64,000 nucleotides of DNA from a bacterium. Lineage in GTDB: Bacteria > Planctomycetota > Planctomycetia > Isosphaerales > Isosphaeraceae. The notes below the pieces were generated by a model. The model did no database searches and had not been told where the DNA came from. It was given only the letters and a program-made list of their open reading frames with translations. A program made the translations under genes and the position numbers. Numbering within the stretch: position 1 is the stretch's first letter; each line of letters starts with the position of its first letter. Positions 34,537 to 43,917 of this stretch are shown here, piece by piece. Where the stretch lies: NCBI GenBank assembly GCA_016125085.1, contig WGMM01000016.1, positions 1 through 64,000 on the forward strand, read 5' to 3'.

Positions 34537-35955
34537 TCAGCCTGGTATCAATCCGCGACCCATCATGGCCAGCCAGTCCCCGAGAGTCGGTGCGGACCAG
34601 AGAGACCAGAGGAGCGTGATGGAAACCAGCATGCCGCAGATGCCCGCGATCCTGCGAACCTGCTCCGTAAAGGTCGGGCCGGCCGTCGAACGCAGCGCCG
34701 GTTTGCGACGGGCGTCCCACTGCACGTTGGCGAGCACGGCGACGCCCAGGATGCCCCAGAACAGGCCGTCGGTCACGCTCAGGCCCCACGTGCCCCGCAG
34801 CCAGAACGACTGCCAGGCGTGCAGTGCCCAGGTGGCGACGAACACGGCGCACGTGGCGACGCCCAGGGCGACTGGCTGAGGCCGCTTCCGCATCCGGAAG
34901 AAGACGGGGTTGAAGACCGTCTTCACCATGAAGTCTTTCCAGTAAATGTTGATGCGGCGCCAGTAATCGGTGAAGCTGTTCGCCAGCAGGTAGTGATGGT
35001 GCGTCTCCGGCATGTGGTTGCCGAACATGTGCAGCACGCCGCACGCGATGTGGAACTGACCCGAAACACGCAGATACAGCAGATAATTGCACGCCAGGTA
35101 CGAAACCAGCGTGGCCGTGCCGACCACTTCCGCGGGCGTGATCAGCAGCTCGTGATACACCAGGCGGTACCCCAGCAGGTGCGTTACGCCGGTGAAGATC
35201 ATGTTCAGGCCGCGGCGCCGTGTTTCCGTGATTTCCTTCGAGTAGAACCCGCGCTGGAGCGTGCGGTAATCGACTACCGGAAAGTGCAGAAAGCACCAGT
35301 TCGGCAGGATCAGAAAATACGAGGCCGTGTCGGTCCAGGTTTCCTGTTTCTTCGCATGCTTCAGTTCGTACATGTAAAGGGCCAGGCGGAACATCAGCAT
35401 CGTGCCCGCGACGGCCCAGAAGGCCGGCGGCAGAAACGCAAACGCTTCGGCCGATCGGGCCACGGCCAGGCCGAGTGCGATCGCCGTGATCAGGCCGGCA
35501 CGTGTGTGCCAGGATAGCTTCGAAGTGCGGGCCAGGCAGACCATCGCCGTGGCGAAACTGACGACCGTGATCGCCGCGGCGGCACCGTAAATCAGGCCCA
35601 TGGCGATCAGGGCCGAACCAGCCAGCACCGGTTTTTTCAGCCGGAACGGGACGAATTCGTAAATCGGCAAAGTCGCCAGCACTGTCCACATCATAATCTC
35701 GAAGGCACGGCCTTCGATCTTGTAGACATGGATCAGCCCGCCCAGAATCGCCAGATACGTCCAGCTCGAAAGAAGCGAACGGGCGTCGATGCGGGCATTC
35801 GCGGGGCGGCCTTCGTCCAATTTCGCATACCAGGATCGAGCCGCTGCCCGATCGACCGGTATGAATTGGCGATGCGGAAGAATGCGACCAGACCGGCTTC
35901 CGACGGAACGATCGGCCGTATCCTTTATTTGCGAATTTTGAGTCGTCTCGACCAC
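34537..35955 (-). CDS. MBOAT family O-acyltransferase (DltB/AlgI-like)
   Basis: 472 residues with about ten hydrophobic segments after a polar N-terminus of about 60 residues. The MBOAT signatures are 'NSFTDYWRRINIYWKDFMVK' (compare S-F-x-D-F-W-R-R-W-H in AlgI) and 'VFVATWALHAWQSFWLRGTW', with the invariant His near residue 379. MBOAT proteins transfer acyl or D-alanyl groups across the membrane to polymers. As first gene of the operon with two SGNH proteins and a DltA-like ligase, it is probably the membrane transferase of an export-side acylation system. Confidence 0.88.
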   Translation of the reverse strand: MVETTQNSQIKDTADRSVGSRSGRILPHRQFIPVDRAAARSWYAKLDEGRPANARIDARSLLSSWTYLAILGGLIHVYKIEGRAFEIMMWTVLATLPIYEFVPFRLKKPVLAGSALIAMGLIYGAAAAITVVSFATAMVCLARTSKLSWHTRAGLITAIALGLAVARSAEAFAFLPPAFWAVAGTMLMFRLALYMYELKHAKKQETWTDTASYFLILPNWCFLHFPVVDYRTLQRGFYSKEITETRRRGLNMIFTGVTHLLGYRLVYHELLITPAEVVGTATLVSYLACNYLLYLRVSGQFHIACGVLHMFGNHMPETHHHYLLANSFTDYWRRINIYWKDFMVKTVFNPVFFRMRKRPQPVALGVATCAVFVATWALHAWQSFWLRGTWGLSVTDGLFWGILGVAVLANVQWDARRKPALRSTAGPTFTEQVRRIAGICGMLVSITLLWSLWSAPTLGDWLAMMGRGLIPG

Positions 35956-36175
35956 GGCGTTCCCTCGCGCGAGTTCGGACCTGTCATTCAGTCATTCATC
36001 CGAGGACGGTGGCGGCTCGATACGTTGCGAAGCAAGCTCGTTCTCGTGCGGAGAACTTGAACCACCGGAAAATCAACATCCGGTCCATCGATTCCCGTCC
36101 GAACGGATTCCACTCGAATCCGCCCGAACTGTCAAGCTCAATCGATATTGCGAAAGCCATCTCAGGCCATATTTT

Positions 36176-37087
36176 TCAGGACTCCGATGAAGTCCGACCT
36201 TGCGCTATCCGCTCCGGAGACCGTCTGACCCGATCAGGGAGCCAGATATCGAGCTTTTCGGAAGACAGCGAAACGTCCCTCGGCCGAGGTTCGGGCATCG
36301 GCGTTTCGGCTGACAGCGCGGGCCGGATCAGCGATGCGTCGAACCCTGAAGCGATAGCCGACCGACGGATCAATTCGAAGCGAGACATCCGCTCTGGCCC
36401 ACCCAGATGAATCACGCCGGTTTTGTCCGGGTGTTCCATTGCAAGTTCGCATAGCATTTCGGCAGCTGAGACGTAATCGAGCGGCGTACGGAATTCGTCG
36501 GTGAAAATCGTCCTCGATTCGCCCTTGCGAAATGCGTCCATGCAACCGGACCAGAAACTGGGCTTGCCCGTGAGCGTTGGCCCGAAGAGCAGGGCGATCC
36601 GGGCGACCAGTCCGAGCTTCGTCGCAGTGACAAAGCCCTCCGAGCGTGCCTTCGTGCGGCCATATTCCAGCAGCGGCCCCGGCGCGTCGTCTTCCGTCCA
36701 GAATGCCTTCGAGCCGTCGAAAACCAAGTCCGTCGATGTGTAAACCATGCGTGAGCCATGGCTTTCGCACCACTGGGCCAGTGTCCGCGTGGCTTCTTCG
36801 TTGATGAGGCGGCCCTGTTCCGGATGCTGGCGGACTTCGTCGGCGGCGCTCATCGCGGCGGTGTGGATCACAATATCCGGCCGGATCTCGTCGAGCCGGC
36901 ATTGGACCGCCGGTCTGTCCTCAAGCACGACCGGTTCGAGAACGAAACCTTCGAAAGATCCGGCCTTGCGACCGGACCAGGCATGGACTTTCCGGCAATT
37001 GCGGCGGGCGAGTTCACGGAGCGTCCACCGGCCGAGCTGACCGCTGGCCCCGGTGAGAAGGACGACATGACCTTCCGTGCGATTCAT
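36176..37087 (-). CDS. RmlD-like NAD(P)-dependent sugar-nucleotide reductase
   Basis: 303 residues from the ATG at 37087, with GGGAG nine bases upstream. 'HVVLLTGASGQLGRWTLREL' is the extended-SDR nucleotide-binding motif, 'PDIVIHTAAMSAADEVRQHP' and 'RMVYTSTDLVFDGSKAFWTE' match RmlD, and Y-x3-K occurs in 'LLEYGRTKARSE'. RmlD reduces dTDP-4-keto-rhamnose, but no rml genes accompany it, so the sugar is uncertain. It faces the same way as the MBOAT operon and lies 220 bases upstream, and could be linked to the same surface glycan. Confidence 0.85.
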   Translation of the reverse strand: MNRTEGHVVLLTGASGQLGRWTLRELARRNCRKVHAWSGRKAGSFEGFVLEPVVLEDRPAVQCRLDEIRPDIVIHTAAMSAADEVRQHPEQGRLINEEATRTLAQWCESHGSRMVYTSTDLVFDGSKAFWTEDDAPGPLLEYGRTKARSEGFVTATKLGLVARIALLFGPTLTGKPSFWSGCMDAFRKGESRTIFTDEFRTPLDYVSAAEMLCELAMEHPDKTGVIHLGGPERMSRFELIRRSAIASGFDASLIRPALSAETPMPEPRPRDVSLSSEKLDIWLPDRVRRSPERIAQGRTSSES

Positions 37088-37241
37088 GGACAACGGCTCC
37101 CGATTCCGCTAGATTCGAAGGCTCGATGAGATCCGATCGGCCGGTTCGGCCCGGAAGAAACTGATCCTCCGGCGCAATTCTTGCCGATGAAATGCTTTGT
37201 GCCTGAACGAAGGATCTCAGGATAACCTGCCGAGGATCGAC

Positions 37242-38159
37242 ATGGAAAGCCGCGAAGTGTTTCTGGACGAAGTCGTCATCGACGAGCGGCTCAACCTGCG
37301 CGACCGCCTGGATCAGGACGCCATCGAACGCTACGAGGAAGTTCTCCGGCGTCTGCCGCCGCTGACTCTCTTCGACATCGAAGACCAGCTCACGCTCGTC
37401 GACGGCTTCCACCGCTTTGCCGCCGCCACCAACAAGGGGCTCAACAAGCTCCCGGCCGAAATTCACACGGGCACCTACACGGAAGCCCTCGATTTCGCGG
37501 CCGGGGCGAACCTGTGGCACGGCGTGCCGCCCAGCCGGGCCGAACGGCGGCGGATGGTCGAAATCAAGCTGAAGCTGCACCATGAGATGTCGGACCGAAA
37601 CCTGAGCGAACAGCTCAGCGTCTCGCGCGAATTCATCGCCAAAGTCCGCAAGGCCTTGATCGACGCTCAGGAGATTCCGTCCGCCACGACCCGCATGGGT
37701 GCCGACGGCAAGCTTTACCCGATCGGCCTGGCCAAGGACGAAGCCAACGAACGCACCCCCGGCAGGGGCGAAAACGCCGGCGAAGATGTCGCCAGCATCG
37801 ACGAAACCGGTGGCAAGTCCGGTGCCCGCCGCGCCGCCTGGGAACATGCCGACGACCCGCTGCCCGAACCGCCCGCGGCCGAAGCGGGCTTTTCCGAAGC
37901 TCGCGACGCCGCCCTGGGCCCATCCGCCCGGGCCCCCGAGTTTCTCCGCGAAGTGCCTGCCGCAGGTGCCCCGGGCCGGAATCCGGTCGACGACACCCTC
38001 GACGCCGTCACCCACACGATCGAGGACATCCTCGGCTGGCTGACCGACGAGGACTTCGCCGCAGGCTACCCTGGCGCGTCGCGGCATGCCCGCGAGCGGT
38101 TCCAGCAGGCCGTCCTGCTCTTGTCCAAAACCGCCGAGCGGCTGCATACTCGGCGTTGA
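37242..38159 (+). CDS. ParB-like nuclease-domain protein
   Basis: 305 residues from the ATG at 37242, with GAGG six bases upstream. Residues about 1-90 are a ParB/sulfiredoxin fold with 'PLTLFDIEDQLTLVDGFHRF' and 'AAATNKGLNKLPAEI'. A helix-turn-helix-like region follows at about 105-140 ('AERRRMVEIKLKLHHEMSDR', 'LSVSREFIAKVRKAL'). The C-terminal half is low-complexity (Gly/Ala/Pro/Glu), ending in a helical segment. It is not next to parA and has no centromere-like sites, so it is probably an accessory DNA-binding protein and not the chromosomal ParB. Confidence 0.85.
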   Translation: MESREVFLDEVVIDERLNLRDRLDQDAIERYEEVLRRLPPLTLFDIEDQLTLVDGFHRFAAATNKGLNKLPAEIHTGTYTEALDFAAGANLWHGVPPSRAERRRMVEIKLKLHHEMSDRNLSEQLSVSREFIAKVRKALIDAQEIPSATTRMGADGKLYPIGLAKDEANERTPGRGENAGEDVASIDETGGKSGARRAAWEHADDPLPEPPAAEAGFSEARDAALGPSARAPEFLREVPAAGAPGRNPVDDTLDAVTHTIEDILGWLTDEDFAAGYPGASRHARERFQQAVLLLSKTAERLHTRR

Positions 38160-38223
38160 ATTCGTCGGCCCGAACACAGGGCCTTCACCTCCTGAAGCTT
38201 CTCTTCCCTGATTCGACACCCTG

Positions 38224-39567
38224 ATGGCCAGACCCAGCGGACGAGACCGCTTCGAAACGCCTGACCTGTTCGGTTCCGAACCTGAACCGCCGTCGAGCGA
38301 TGATGCGTTCGGCGTATCCGATTCAGGCGGAACGACTTCAGCCAGTCTCGCACCACTGGCCGAACGAATGCGGCCCCGCACGCTCGACGAATACGCCGGT
38401 CAGCAGCATCTGATCGGCCCAGGCAAGGCACTCAGGCGGGTGGTCGAAGGGCGCGGGCCGTTGCCTTCGCTGATCTTCTGGGGCCCGCCGGGTACCGGCA
38501 AAACGACGCTCGGGCGCTTGCTCGCAACGTCCGTCGGGGCCGATTTCGTGCCCATCTCGGCCGTGATGGCGGGCGTGAAGGAACTGCGGGAAGTTCTGAC
38601 CGAAGCCCGCAAAGCCAAAGCCCGGGGCCTGCGGACGATCCTGTTCGTCGACGAAATCCACCGCTTCAACAAAGCCCAGCAGGACGCCCTGCTGCCCGCA
38701 GTCGAAGACGGCACCGTCACGCTCATCGGCGCCACGACCGAAAACCCTTCGTTCGAAGTCAACGCGGCGCTGCTCTCCCGGGCCCGCGTGCTCGTGCTTC
38801 AGCCCCTTTCGGTCGACGACATCCGAAACCTGCTCGAGCGGGCGATCAATGACGTCGATCGCGGCATGGCCGGCTGGAACGCGACCATCGACCCCGCCGT
38901 GCTCGACTGGTTCGCGGCCCAGGCCGGCGGCGACGCCCGTGTGGCCCTGACGGCACTCGAAGGGGCCATTCAGGCCGCTGAGCCCGACAAAACTGGCCAG
39001 CGGCAGATCACGGACGACCTGCTCAAGGAATGTCTCGGCCGGGCAAGGTTCGCCTACGACCGCCAGGGCGAAGCCCATTACGACCTCGCCTCGGCCCTGA
39101 TCAAGAGCATCCGCAACAGCGACGCCGACGCCGGTCTTTATTGGCTGGCCCGGCTGATCGAAGGCGGGGCCGATCCGATGTTCATCGCCCGCCGGCTTTG
39201 CATCCTGGCTTCTGAGGACATCGGCATGGCCGACCCGGCGGCCATCGTGCAGGCCTCGGCAGCAGCCGACATCGTGCACAAGATCGGCTTTCCGGAAGGG
39301 CTTTATCCCCTTTCGCAGGCCGTGGTCTATCTGGCGACGGCCCCGAAGTCGAACGCCATCAAACGGGCCTATCACGCCGCGGCAGACGACGCCCGTGAAA
39401 CGGCCCGCGAGCCGGTGCCCATGCACCTGCGCAACGCCCCGACGAACCTGATGAAAACGCTTGGCCACGGCTTAGGTTACCGCTACGTGCACGACGACCC
39501 GGCCGCAAAAGAAGAAATGCCCTGCCTGCCGGAGAACTTGGCAGAGCGGAAGTACTGGAAGCCATGA
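38224..39567 (+). CDS. rarA: Replication-associated recombination protein A
   Basis: 447 residues. An N-terminal extension of about 40 residues is followed by the clamp-loader-type AAA+ ATPase: Walker A '[20 protein letters not shown]', Walker B '[20 protein letters not shown]', sensor 1 '[20 protein letters not shown]', then the MgsA/WRNIP1-like C-terminal part 'DEARE'-type helices with '[20 protein letters not shown]' and '[20 protein letters not shown]'. RarA acts at stalled forks and binds SSB. It is 65 bases after the ParB-like gene on the same strand, possibly cotranscribed. Confidence 0.97.
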   Translation: MARPSGRDRFETPDLFGSEPEPPSSDDAFGVSDSGGTTSASLAPLAERMRPRTLDEYAGQQHLIGPGKALRRVVEGRGPLPSLIFWGPPGTGKTTLGRLLATSVGADFVPISAVMAGVKELREVLTEARKAKARGLRTILFVDEIHRFNKAQQDALLPAVEDGTVTLIGATTENPSFEVNAALLSRARVLVLQPLSVDDIRNLLERAINDVDRGMAGWNATIDPAVLDWFAAQAGGDARVALTALEGAIQAAEPDKTGQRQITDDLLKECLGRARFAYDRQGEAHYDLASALIKSIRNSDADAGLYWLARLIEGGADPMFIARRLCILASEDIGMADPAAIVQASAAADIVHKIGFPEGLYPLSQAVVYLATAPKSNAIKRAYHAAADDARETAREPVPMHLRNAPTNLMKTLGHGLGYRYVHDDPAAKEEMPCLPENLAERKYWKP

Positions 39568-39651
39568 GGGCCTCGGTCGATGCCGTGTCGAATTCCCAAA
39601 ATGACGAAAATCTCTTAAAGCCTATCTCCCGAAATAATCGACTTCGATCGA

Positions 39652-40602
39652 TCACGACCCCCTGCTTTCCGAAGCCTCGATCGTGCGGGCAATGGCTTCT
39701 TTCAGGCTCATCGGGCGAAACGGAAACACGCTCAGGGCTTTCCTGTCACGCACCACGGTCGGGTTCTTGAGGCCTTCGATCAGGTGCCGGCCGACTTCGA
39801 AAGCCGCGGGTTTCACGAGCGTCAGCCAAAGGCTCGAAAGATAGGGCGTCAGCACGGGCACGTAAATCAGCCACCGCCGCAGGCCTTTCTGGCGTGCATA
39901 TTCCTGAATGATGCCGCCGTAGGTCGTGATATCCTCGCAGCCGATTTCGAAGGTGCGGCTTTCGCCCGGTGGTAAGTCCAGGGCTGCCAGAAGGTAACGG
40001 AGCACGTCGTCCACGGCGATCGGTTGAGTCGGTGTTTTGAGCCACAGCGGGCACAGCATGACGGGCAGCCGTTCGGTCAGCGTTTTCACGAGGTCGAACG
40101 ACAGACTGCCCGCCCCAATGACGAGCGAGGCCCGAAATTCGATCGTCTCCACTCCCGAGTCACGAAAGATCTGCCCGACTTCATGGCGGCTGCGCAAGTG
40201 GGGCGAAAGCCCGGCCGCTTCGTCGTCGCCGAGTCCGCCAAGGTAAATGATCCTGCGCACTCCGGCCATTCTGGCGGCTTCGGCGAAATTCACGGCCGCC
40301 TGGCGATCTTCCTTCTCGAAATCTTTCGAGCCGGACATCAGGTGAACGAGATAATAGGCCGTGTGAACGCCGGCCAGGGCATGGTCCAGGGAAGGGCGGT
40401 CGAGCACGTCGCCCTGGACGACTTCGGTGGACGAATTCACCTGCCCGGCGACGGCTTCAGGCTTGCGGGCCAGGCATCGCAATTTGAGCGGCAGGCTTTC
40501 GAGCATCGGCAGCAGCCGGCCGCCCACGTAGCCGCTGCAACCCGTCAGGAGCACGAGCCGATTCTGCTGGGTCGAAGCGTCAGCCTGTGGGTGATTCGGC
40601 AT
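39652..40602 (-). CDS. NAD(P)H-binding atypical SDR (NmrA/YbjT-like)
   Basis: 316 residues from the ATG at 40602, with AGAGG seven bases upstream. 'RLVLLTGCSGYVGGRLLPML' is the dinucleotide-binding motif, followed by 'VVQGDVLDRPSLDHALAGVH', 'RRIIYLGGLGDDEAAGLSPH' and 'LRSRHEVGQIFRDSGVETIE', as in YbjT and NDUFA9-like proteins that lack the Y-x3-K pair. It is a cytoplasmic oxidoreductase-like or regulatory protein; the substrate is unknown. It is convergent with rarA. Confidence 0.85.
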   Translation of the reverse strand: MPNHPQADASTQQNRLVLLTGCSGYVGGRLLPMLESLPLKLRCLARKPEAVAGQVNSSTEVVQGDVLDRPSLDHALAGVHTAYYLVHLMSGSKDFEKEDRQAAVNFAEAARMAGVRRIIYLGGLGDDEAAGLSPHLRSRHEVGQIFRDSGVETIEFRASLVIGAGSLSFDLVKTLTERLPVMLCPLWLKTPTQPIAVDDVLRYLLAALDLPPGESRTFEIGCEDITTYGGIIQEYARQKGLRRWLIYVPVLTPYLSSLWLTLVKPAAFEVGRHLIEGLKNPTVVRDRKALSVFPFRPMSLKEAIARTIEASESRGS

Positions 40603-40725
40603 CGTGACCTCTGAATTCGATTCGCATTCGGTACCCGGATTGCCTGCTGTCTACTCTATCTCTGCTACGATGGGGAAGGATAGTGCCGAAGCGGCCTTTG
40701 GCGTCCGATTTCGATGGAGGATTCG

Positions 40726-41334
40726 ATGCTCCTGATCCGCAAGCCTTCCGACGCGTTCATCCAGCGCTTTCTGGAGGAACAGAGTCGGCTCGGCTTCAGT
40801 TACGATGCCGTCGGGGCCACCTTCGGTGAGGTGCCGCCGGGCTTCGACGTGGACCGTACCCGGATCAGGCTGGGCGAAGGTGAGGCCGCATTCCAGGCCG
40901 CGAAAGTGGCCCTTGCGCGTTGGGATCAATTCCGGCTGGGCTGGGTGGGCACGCGTCCTGAGGGCGTGCCGATCGAGCGAGGTGCGGTCGTCGCGGTTCT
41001 GGCACGCGCCATCAATTTGTGGTGGCTCAATGCCTGCCGCATCGTCGATACCGTGGACGAATCGGGCGAATTCTTTCGATTCGGCTTCGCTTACGGCACC
41101 CTGCCCGAACATGCCGAAATGGGTGAGGAGCGATTTCTGATCGAGTGGAACCGGGCGGACGACAGCGTCTGGTTCGACATTCTGGCATTCTCACGCCCGA
41201 AGCACCCGCTGGTGCGGCTGGGATATCCGGTGGTGCGGCGCACGCAAAAGCGTTTCGGCCGAGAGGCTTGCGCCGCGATGCTGCGAAGCGTGCGGCGAAT
41301 CGGCCCCCCGGCCAGCTTGAGTTCTGAAGCCTGA
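40726..41334 (+). CDS. DUF1990 (UPF0548) family protein
   Basis: 202 residues from the ATG at 40726, chosen because GGAGG lies five bases upstream (the ATG at 40714 overlaps that site). 'LGFSYDAVGATFGEVPPGF' and 'DRTRIRLGEGEAAFQAAKVA' near the N-terminus, 'RFGFAYGTLPEHAEMGEERF' in the centre, and 'HPLVRLGYPVVRRTQKRFG' at the end are typical of DUF1990. The function is unknown. It is divergent from the SDR gene. Confidence 0.88.
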   Translation: MLLIRKPSDAFIQRFLEEQSRLGFSYDAVGATFGEVPPGFDVDRTRIRLGEGEAAFQAAKVALARWDQFRLGWVGTRPEGVPIERGAVVAVLARAINLWWLNACRIVDTVDESGEFFRFGFAYGTLPEHAEMGEERFLIEWNRADDSVWFDILAFSRPKHPLVRLGYPVVRRTQKRFGREACAAMLRSVRRIGPPASLSSEA

Positions 41335-41343
41335 TACCGTGGT

Positions 41344-42027
41344 TCAGGATACGTCGATTCTCTTCCGCCGCCGCATCCGATAACCCGCTCCCAGAGCCCC
41401 GGCGATCAGGAGCGATACGATCGAAGCCGGTTCGGGAACGGGATTGGCCGTGAGGGTGACGTTGTCGATCGTCACCGTTTCCCGGTTCGTCGGGCCTCGA
41501 AATCCGTTGTCGACATGCTCGAATCGGATCCTCAAGCTCGTGACGTCCGCGAGAATGGCGTCCCAGTTCCCGCTCGAGACCGTCCAGGCACTTTGCTGAA
41601 AAGGAACGACTATGGAATTCCAAAGCGTGCTTTCCGGCGGGATCGTACCGAGCCAGAAAGCCTGGCCCCCAGGACCTGACAGGCGAACTTCGAGCGGCAC
41701 GATGCCGTTGTTCTGACTGCCGATCTGAACCAGTCGATGATCGTAAGAAATCGTACCTGTTTCGTTCATTGCCCCCAAATTACCGAGAAATGGGGCAGGG
41801 GCGTCGAACCAGGTCTCGCCCGAAGAACCGTCGACGAATTGGGCAAATCCTCCCGGGTTACCGCCCGCCGCTTGCCATTTCACTTCGGCAGGCGTGTTCG
41901 AAGTCCAGCCTTCGAGACCTTGGTCGAAGCCGCTGAAAGCGACGATTCCCGCATGAGCCTGGGGAATTCCGGAGAATCCCGCGACTGTCATAGCCAGAGC
42001 AATAATCGGATACGTACGAAAACTCAT
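41344..42027 (-). CDS. PEP-CTERM sorting-domain protein
   Basis: 227 residues from the ATG at 42027, with GGAGGT eight bases upstream. A signal peptide ('YPIIALAMTVAGFSGIPQAH') is followed by a beta-sandwich-like region (carbohydrate-binding type, 'AGIVAFSGFDQGLEGW' onward). The C-terminus is a PEP-CTERM signal: V-P-E-P-A-S, a hydrophobic stretch ('IVSLLIAGALGAGYRM') and the basic tail R-R-R-K-R. It should be exported and processed by an exosortase. No exosortase gene is seen here. Confidence 0.9.
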   Translation of the reverse strand: MSFRTYPIIALAMTVAGFSGIPQAHAGIVAFSGFDQGLEGWTSNTPAEVKWQAAGGNPGGFAQFVDGSSGETWFDAPAPFLGNLGAMNETGTISYDHRLVQIGSQNNGIVPLEVRLSGPGGQAFWLGTIPPESTLWNSIVVPFQQSAWTVSSGNWDAILADVTSLRIRFEHVDNGFRGPTNRETVTIDNVTLTANPVPEPASIVSLLIAGALGAGYRMRRRKRIDVS

Positions 42028-42347
42028 GTTGAGTACCTCCGTTGAGAAATGTTCGCATTCGTACGCAAATGCCTATCGAAGGGGCGTAACACGAAAAAAT
42101 CATGATCAGCGAAAATGGCCCGGAGAATTCTTGTCCTGAATTTATGCAAACTTTTATATGATAGGTTCTTGTGTTGAATTATCCTCTCGATTTCATGAGG
42201 CGTTCGTCACGATCCGGAATCCGGAACATCGAACCCTTCCAGACCCTTTTTGACGGCGGGAATCGTCTGCGTATAAATTGGGAAGTGAATCGAATACGGT
42301 TCGAGCGGATGAGACGCGAACTCAGGCATTCGGAATCCGGCAGATCC
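42028..42347. other. AT-rich divergent intergenic region
   Basis: About 320 bases between the PEP-CTERM gene and the solute-binding lipoprotein gene. Positions 42090-42185 are markedly AT-rich (for example CTTTTATATGATAGG) and probably hold divergent promoters, but exact boxes were not assigned. An open frame from 42171 continues into the lipoprotein gene without coding features. Confidence 0.4.
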
Positions 42348-43907
42348 ATGACGACAAGCACGATGTCGAACGTTCCGAAACTTCTGAAAAGATTCGGCTT
42401 ATCGCCGGTCCATTCACGAACGTCCGCTTTTCTGATCTGCGCTGGTCTGGCGACCACCTTCCTCCACGGCTGCGGCCAGGGGGCTTCGGAACGGCCGGCA
42501 TTTCCGCCCGCCGGATCTTCTGAGTCCGAAGCTGGCAAGACGGTCTTCCCCGGCGTCACTCTCAAGGTCGCCAGTCCCGAAGACCCCGCCCTCGGGGCCG
42601 TTACGGCCGATCTTGTCGGCGAATGGCGGGCTTCGCGCCAGGCTGAGGTCGAAGTCGTCGAACTGCCGAAACCGGCGGACGGCAAGCTGGCGGATATCCC
42701 GGCCGATATTGACGTCCTGCTCGTCCGTGGCGACCGACTGGGTGAATTGGTTGACAGGGACATGATCGAAAAACTGGGCGATCTCGACGCCGACTGGGCC
42801 ACGCGGCCGCCGGCCTTCGAAGAAACCGTCAGCCGCTATGGGCCGGACCGCTACGCCGTGCCGATCGGAACGAGCGCCCTGGTGCTGGCGTATCGAGAAG
42901 ACGCATTCGCTTCGCCCGAAACGAAAGCCGAGCTGGAAAAAGCCGGAGTGAACTTTCCTCCTGCGACTTGGGACGAATTCGACAAGCTCGTCGCACTGCT
43001 GGCCGCCCGATCGCCCCAGCCGATCGCCGTGCCCACGTTGAGAGGCCCGAACGACGACCTGCCGCTGGATATCCTGCTGGCCCGGGCCACGGCCGCCGGC
43101 AAGCATCGCGATTATTTCTCCTTCCTCATGGGTCTGGACGAAGCCACGCCCCGGATCGCCACTCCGCCGTTCGCGGAATCGCTCGCGAAGATCGTGAAAT
43201 GGCGTGGCAAACCGGGCGAAAAAGTCTCGCCCGACGACGCCCGAGCCGCCTTCCGCCAGGGTCAGGCCAGCCTGCTGATCGACTACGCCGAGAACGCCCC
43301 GGCCTGGTCCGAAACCGGCGGCACCGCGAAGATCGGTGTGGCACCGCTGCCGGGTGCGACGCTCGTCTTCGATCCCGACCGGCGCGAATACGTGAAAACC
43401 TCGCCACCGAACCTTTCTGCCTGGCTCCCCCGGGGCGGTGGTTATGTGGCCGTGCTCAACAAAGGCCGGTCGGGCAAACAGGCAGAGGCGGCGCGTGACT
43501 TCCTGAAATACATCGCCGGCGACGCCACCGCCCCGCAATGGGCGGCCGATAGCCGGATGCGGATGCTCCCTACCCGCGATGCCGTGCTTGCCCAGGGGTT
43601 CGTCGATCCCCGATTCGCCCCGAAAGTCAATGGCGGGGCCTGGGGCGAAGCCATCCTGAAACAGATCGGCAGCCCGAATTATGTCGTGGGCCTGCGCGTG
43701 CCCGACGCACGCACGCTCCTCGATTCCGTCGGTAAGGCAGTCGAAGCCGCTTTTCAGGGCTCACCCGCCGAAAAAACGCTGGCCGAAGCCGACGAAGCCT
43801 GGAAGAAAACCGTCGCTGCCTACGGCCCTCTGCGTATGAAGTGGCATTACGGCCGGAGCCTCGTCAAACCGCTGACCGATTCTGAAGCACCGCCGCCTGG
43901 CAAGTGA
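42348..43907 (+). CDS. Extracellular solute-binding lipoprotein
   Basis: 519 residues with a start at about 42348; ATGs at 42309 and 42366 are alternatives. A hydrophobic segment 'TSAFLICAGLATTFLHGCGQ' ends in a lipobox-like L-H-G-C. The mature part resembles family-1 ABC solute-binding proteins: 'YAVPIGTSALVLAYREDAF', 'PPATWDEFDKLVALLAAR' and 'ARDFLKYIAGDATAPQWAAD'. No permease or ATPase gene is adjacent, so it may be an orphan receptor. The gene downstream begins ten bases after its stop and is probably cotranscribed. Confidence 0.8.
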   Translation: MTTSTMSNVPKLLKRFGLSPVHSRTSAFLICAGLATTFLHGCGQGASERPAFPPAGSSESEAGKTVFPGVTLKVASPEDPALGAVTADLVGEWRASRQAEVEVVELPKPADGKLADIPADIDVLLVRGDRLGELVDRDMIEKLGDLDADWATRPPAFEETVSRYGPDRYAVPIGTSALVLAYREDAFASPETKAELEKAGVNFPPATWDEFDKLVALLAARSPQPIAVPTLRGPNDDLPLDILLARATAAGKHRDYFSFLMGLDEATPRIATPPFAESLAKIVKWRGKPGEKVSPDDARAAFRQGQASLLIDYAENAPAWSETGGTAKIGVAPLPGATLVFDPDRREYVKTSPPNLSAWLPRGGGYVAVLNKGRSGKQAEAARDFLKYIAGDATAPQWAADSRMRMLPTRDAVLAQGFVDPRFAPKVNGGAWGEAILKQIGSPNYVVGLRVPDARTLLDSVGKAVEAAFQGSPAEKTLAEADEAWKKTVAAYGPLRMKWHYGRSLVKPLTDSEAPPPGK

Positions 43908-43917
43908 GGTTCTCGCC

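Noticed and set aside
34511..35689. N-terminal extension of the SGNH-1 frame to 781 codons
   Set aside because: The extension is antisense-frame readthrough across the MBOAT gene in the same strand but another frame, without a signal or domain; the ATG at 34510 with its ribosome site begins at the membrane helix.
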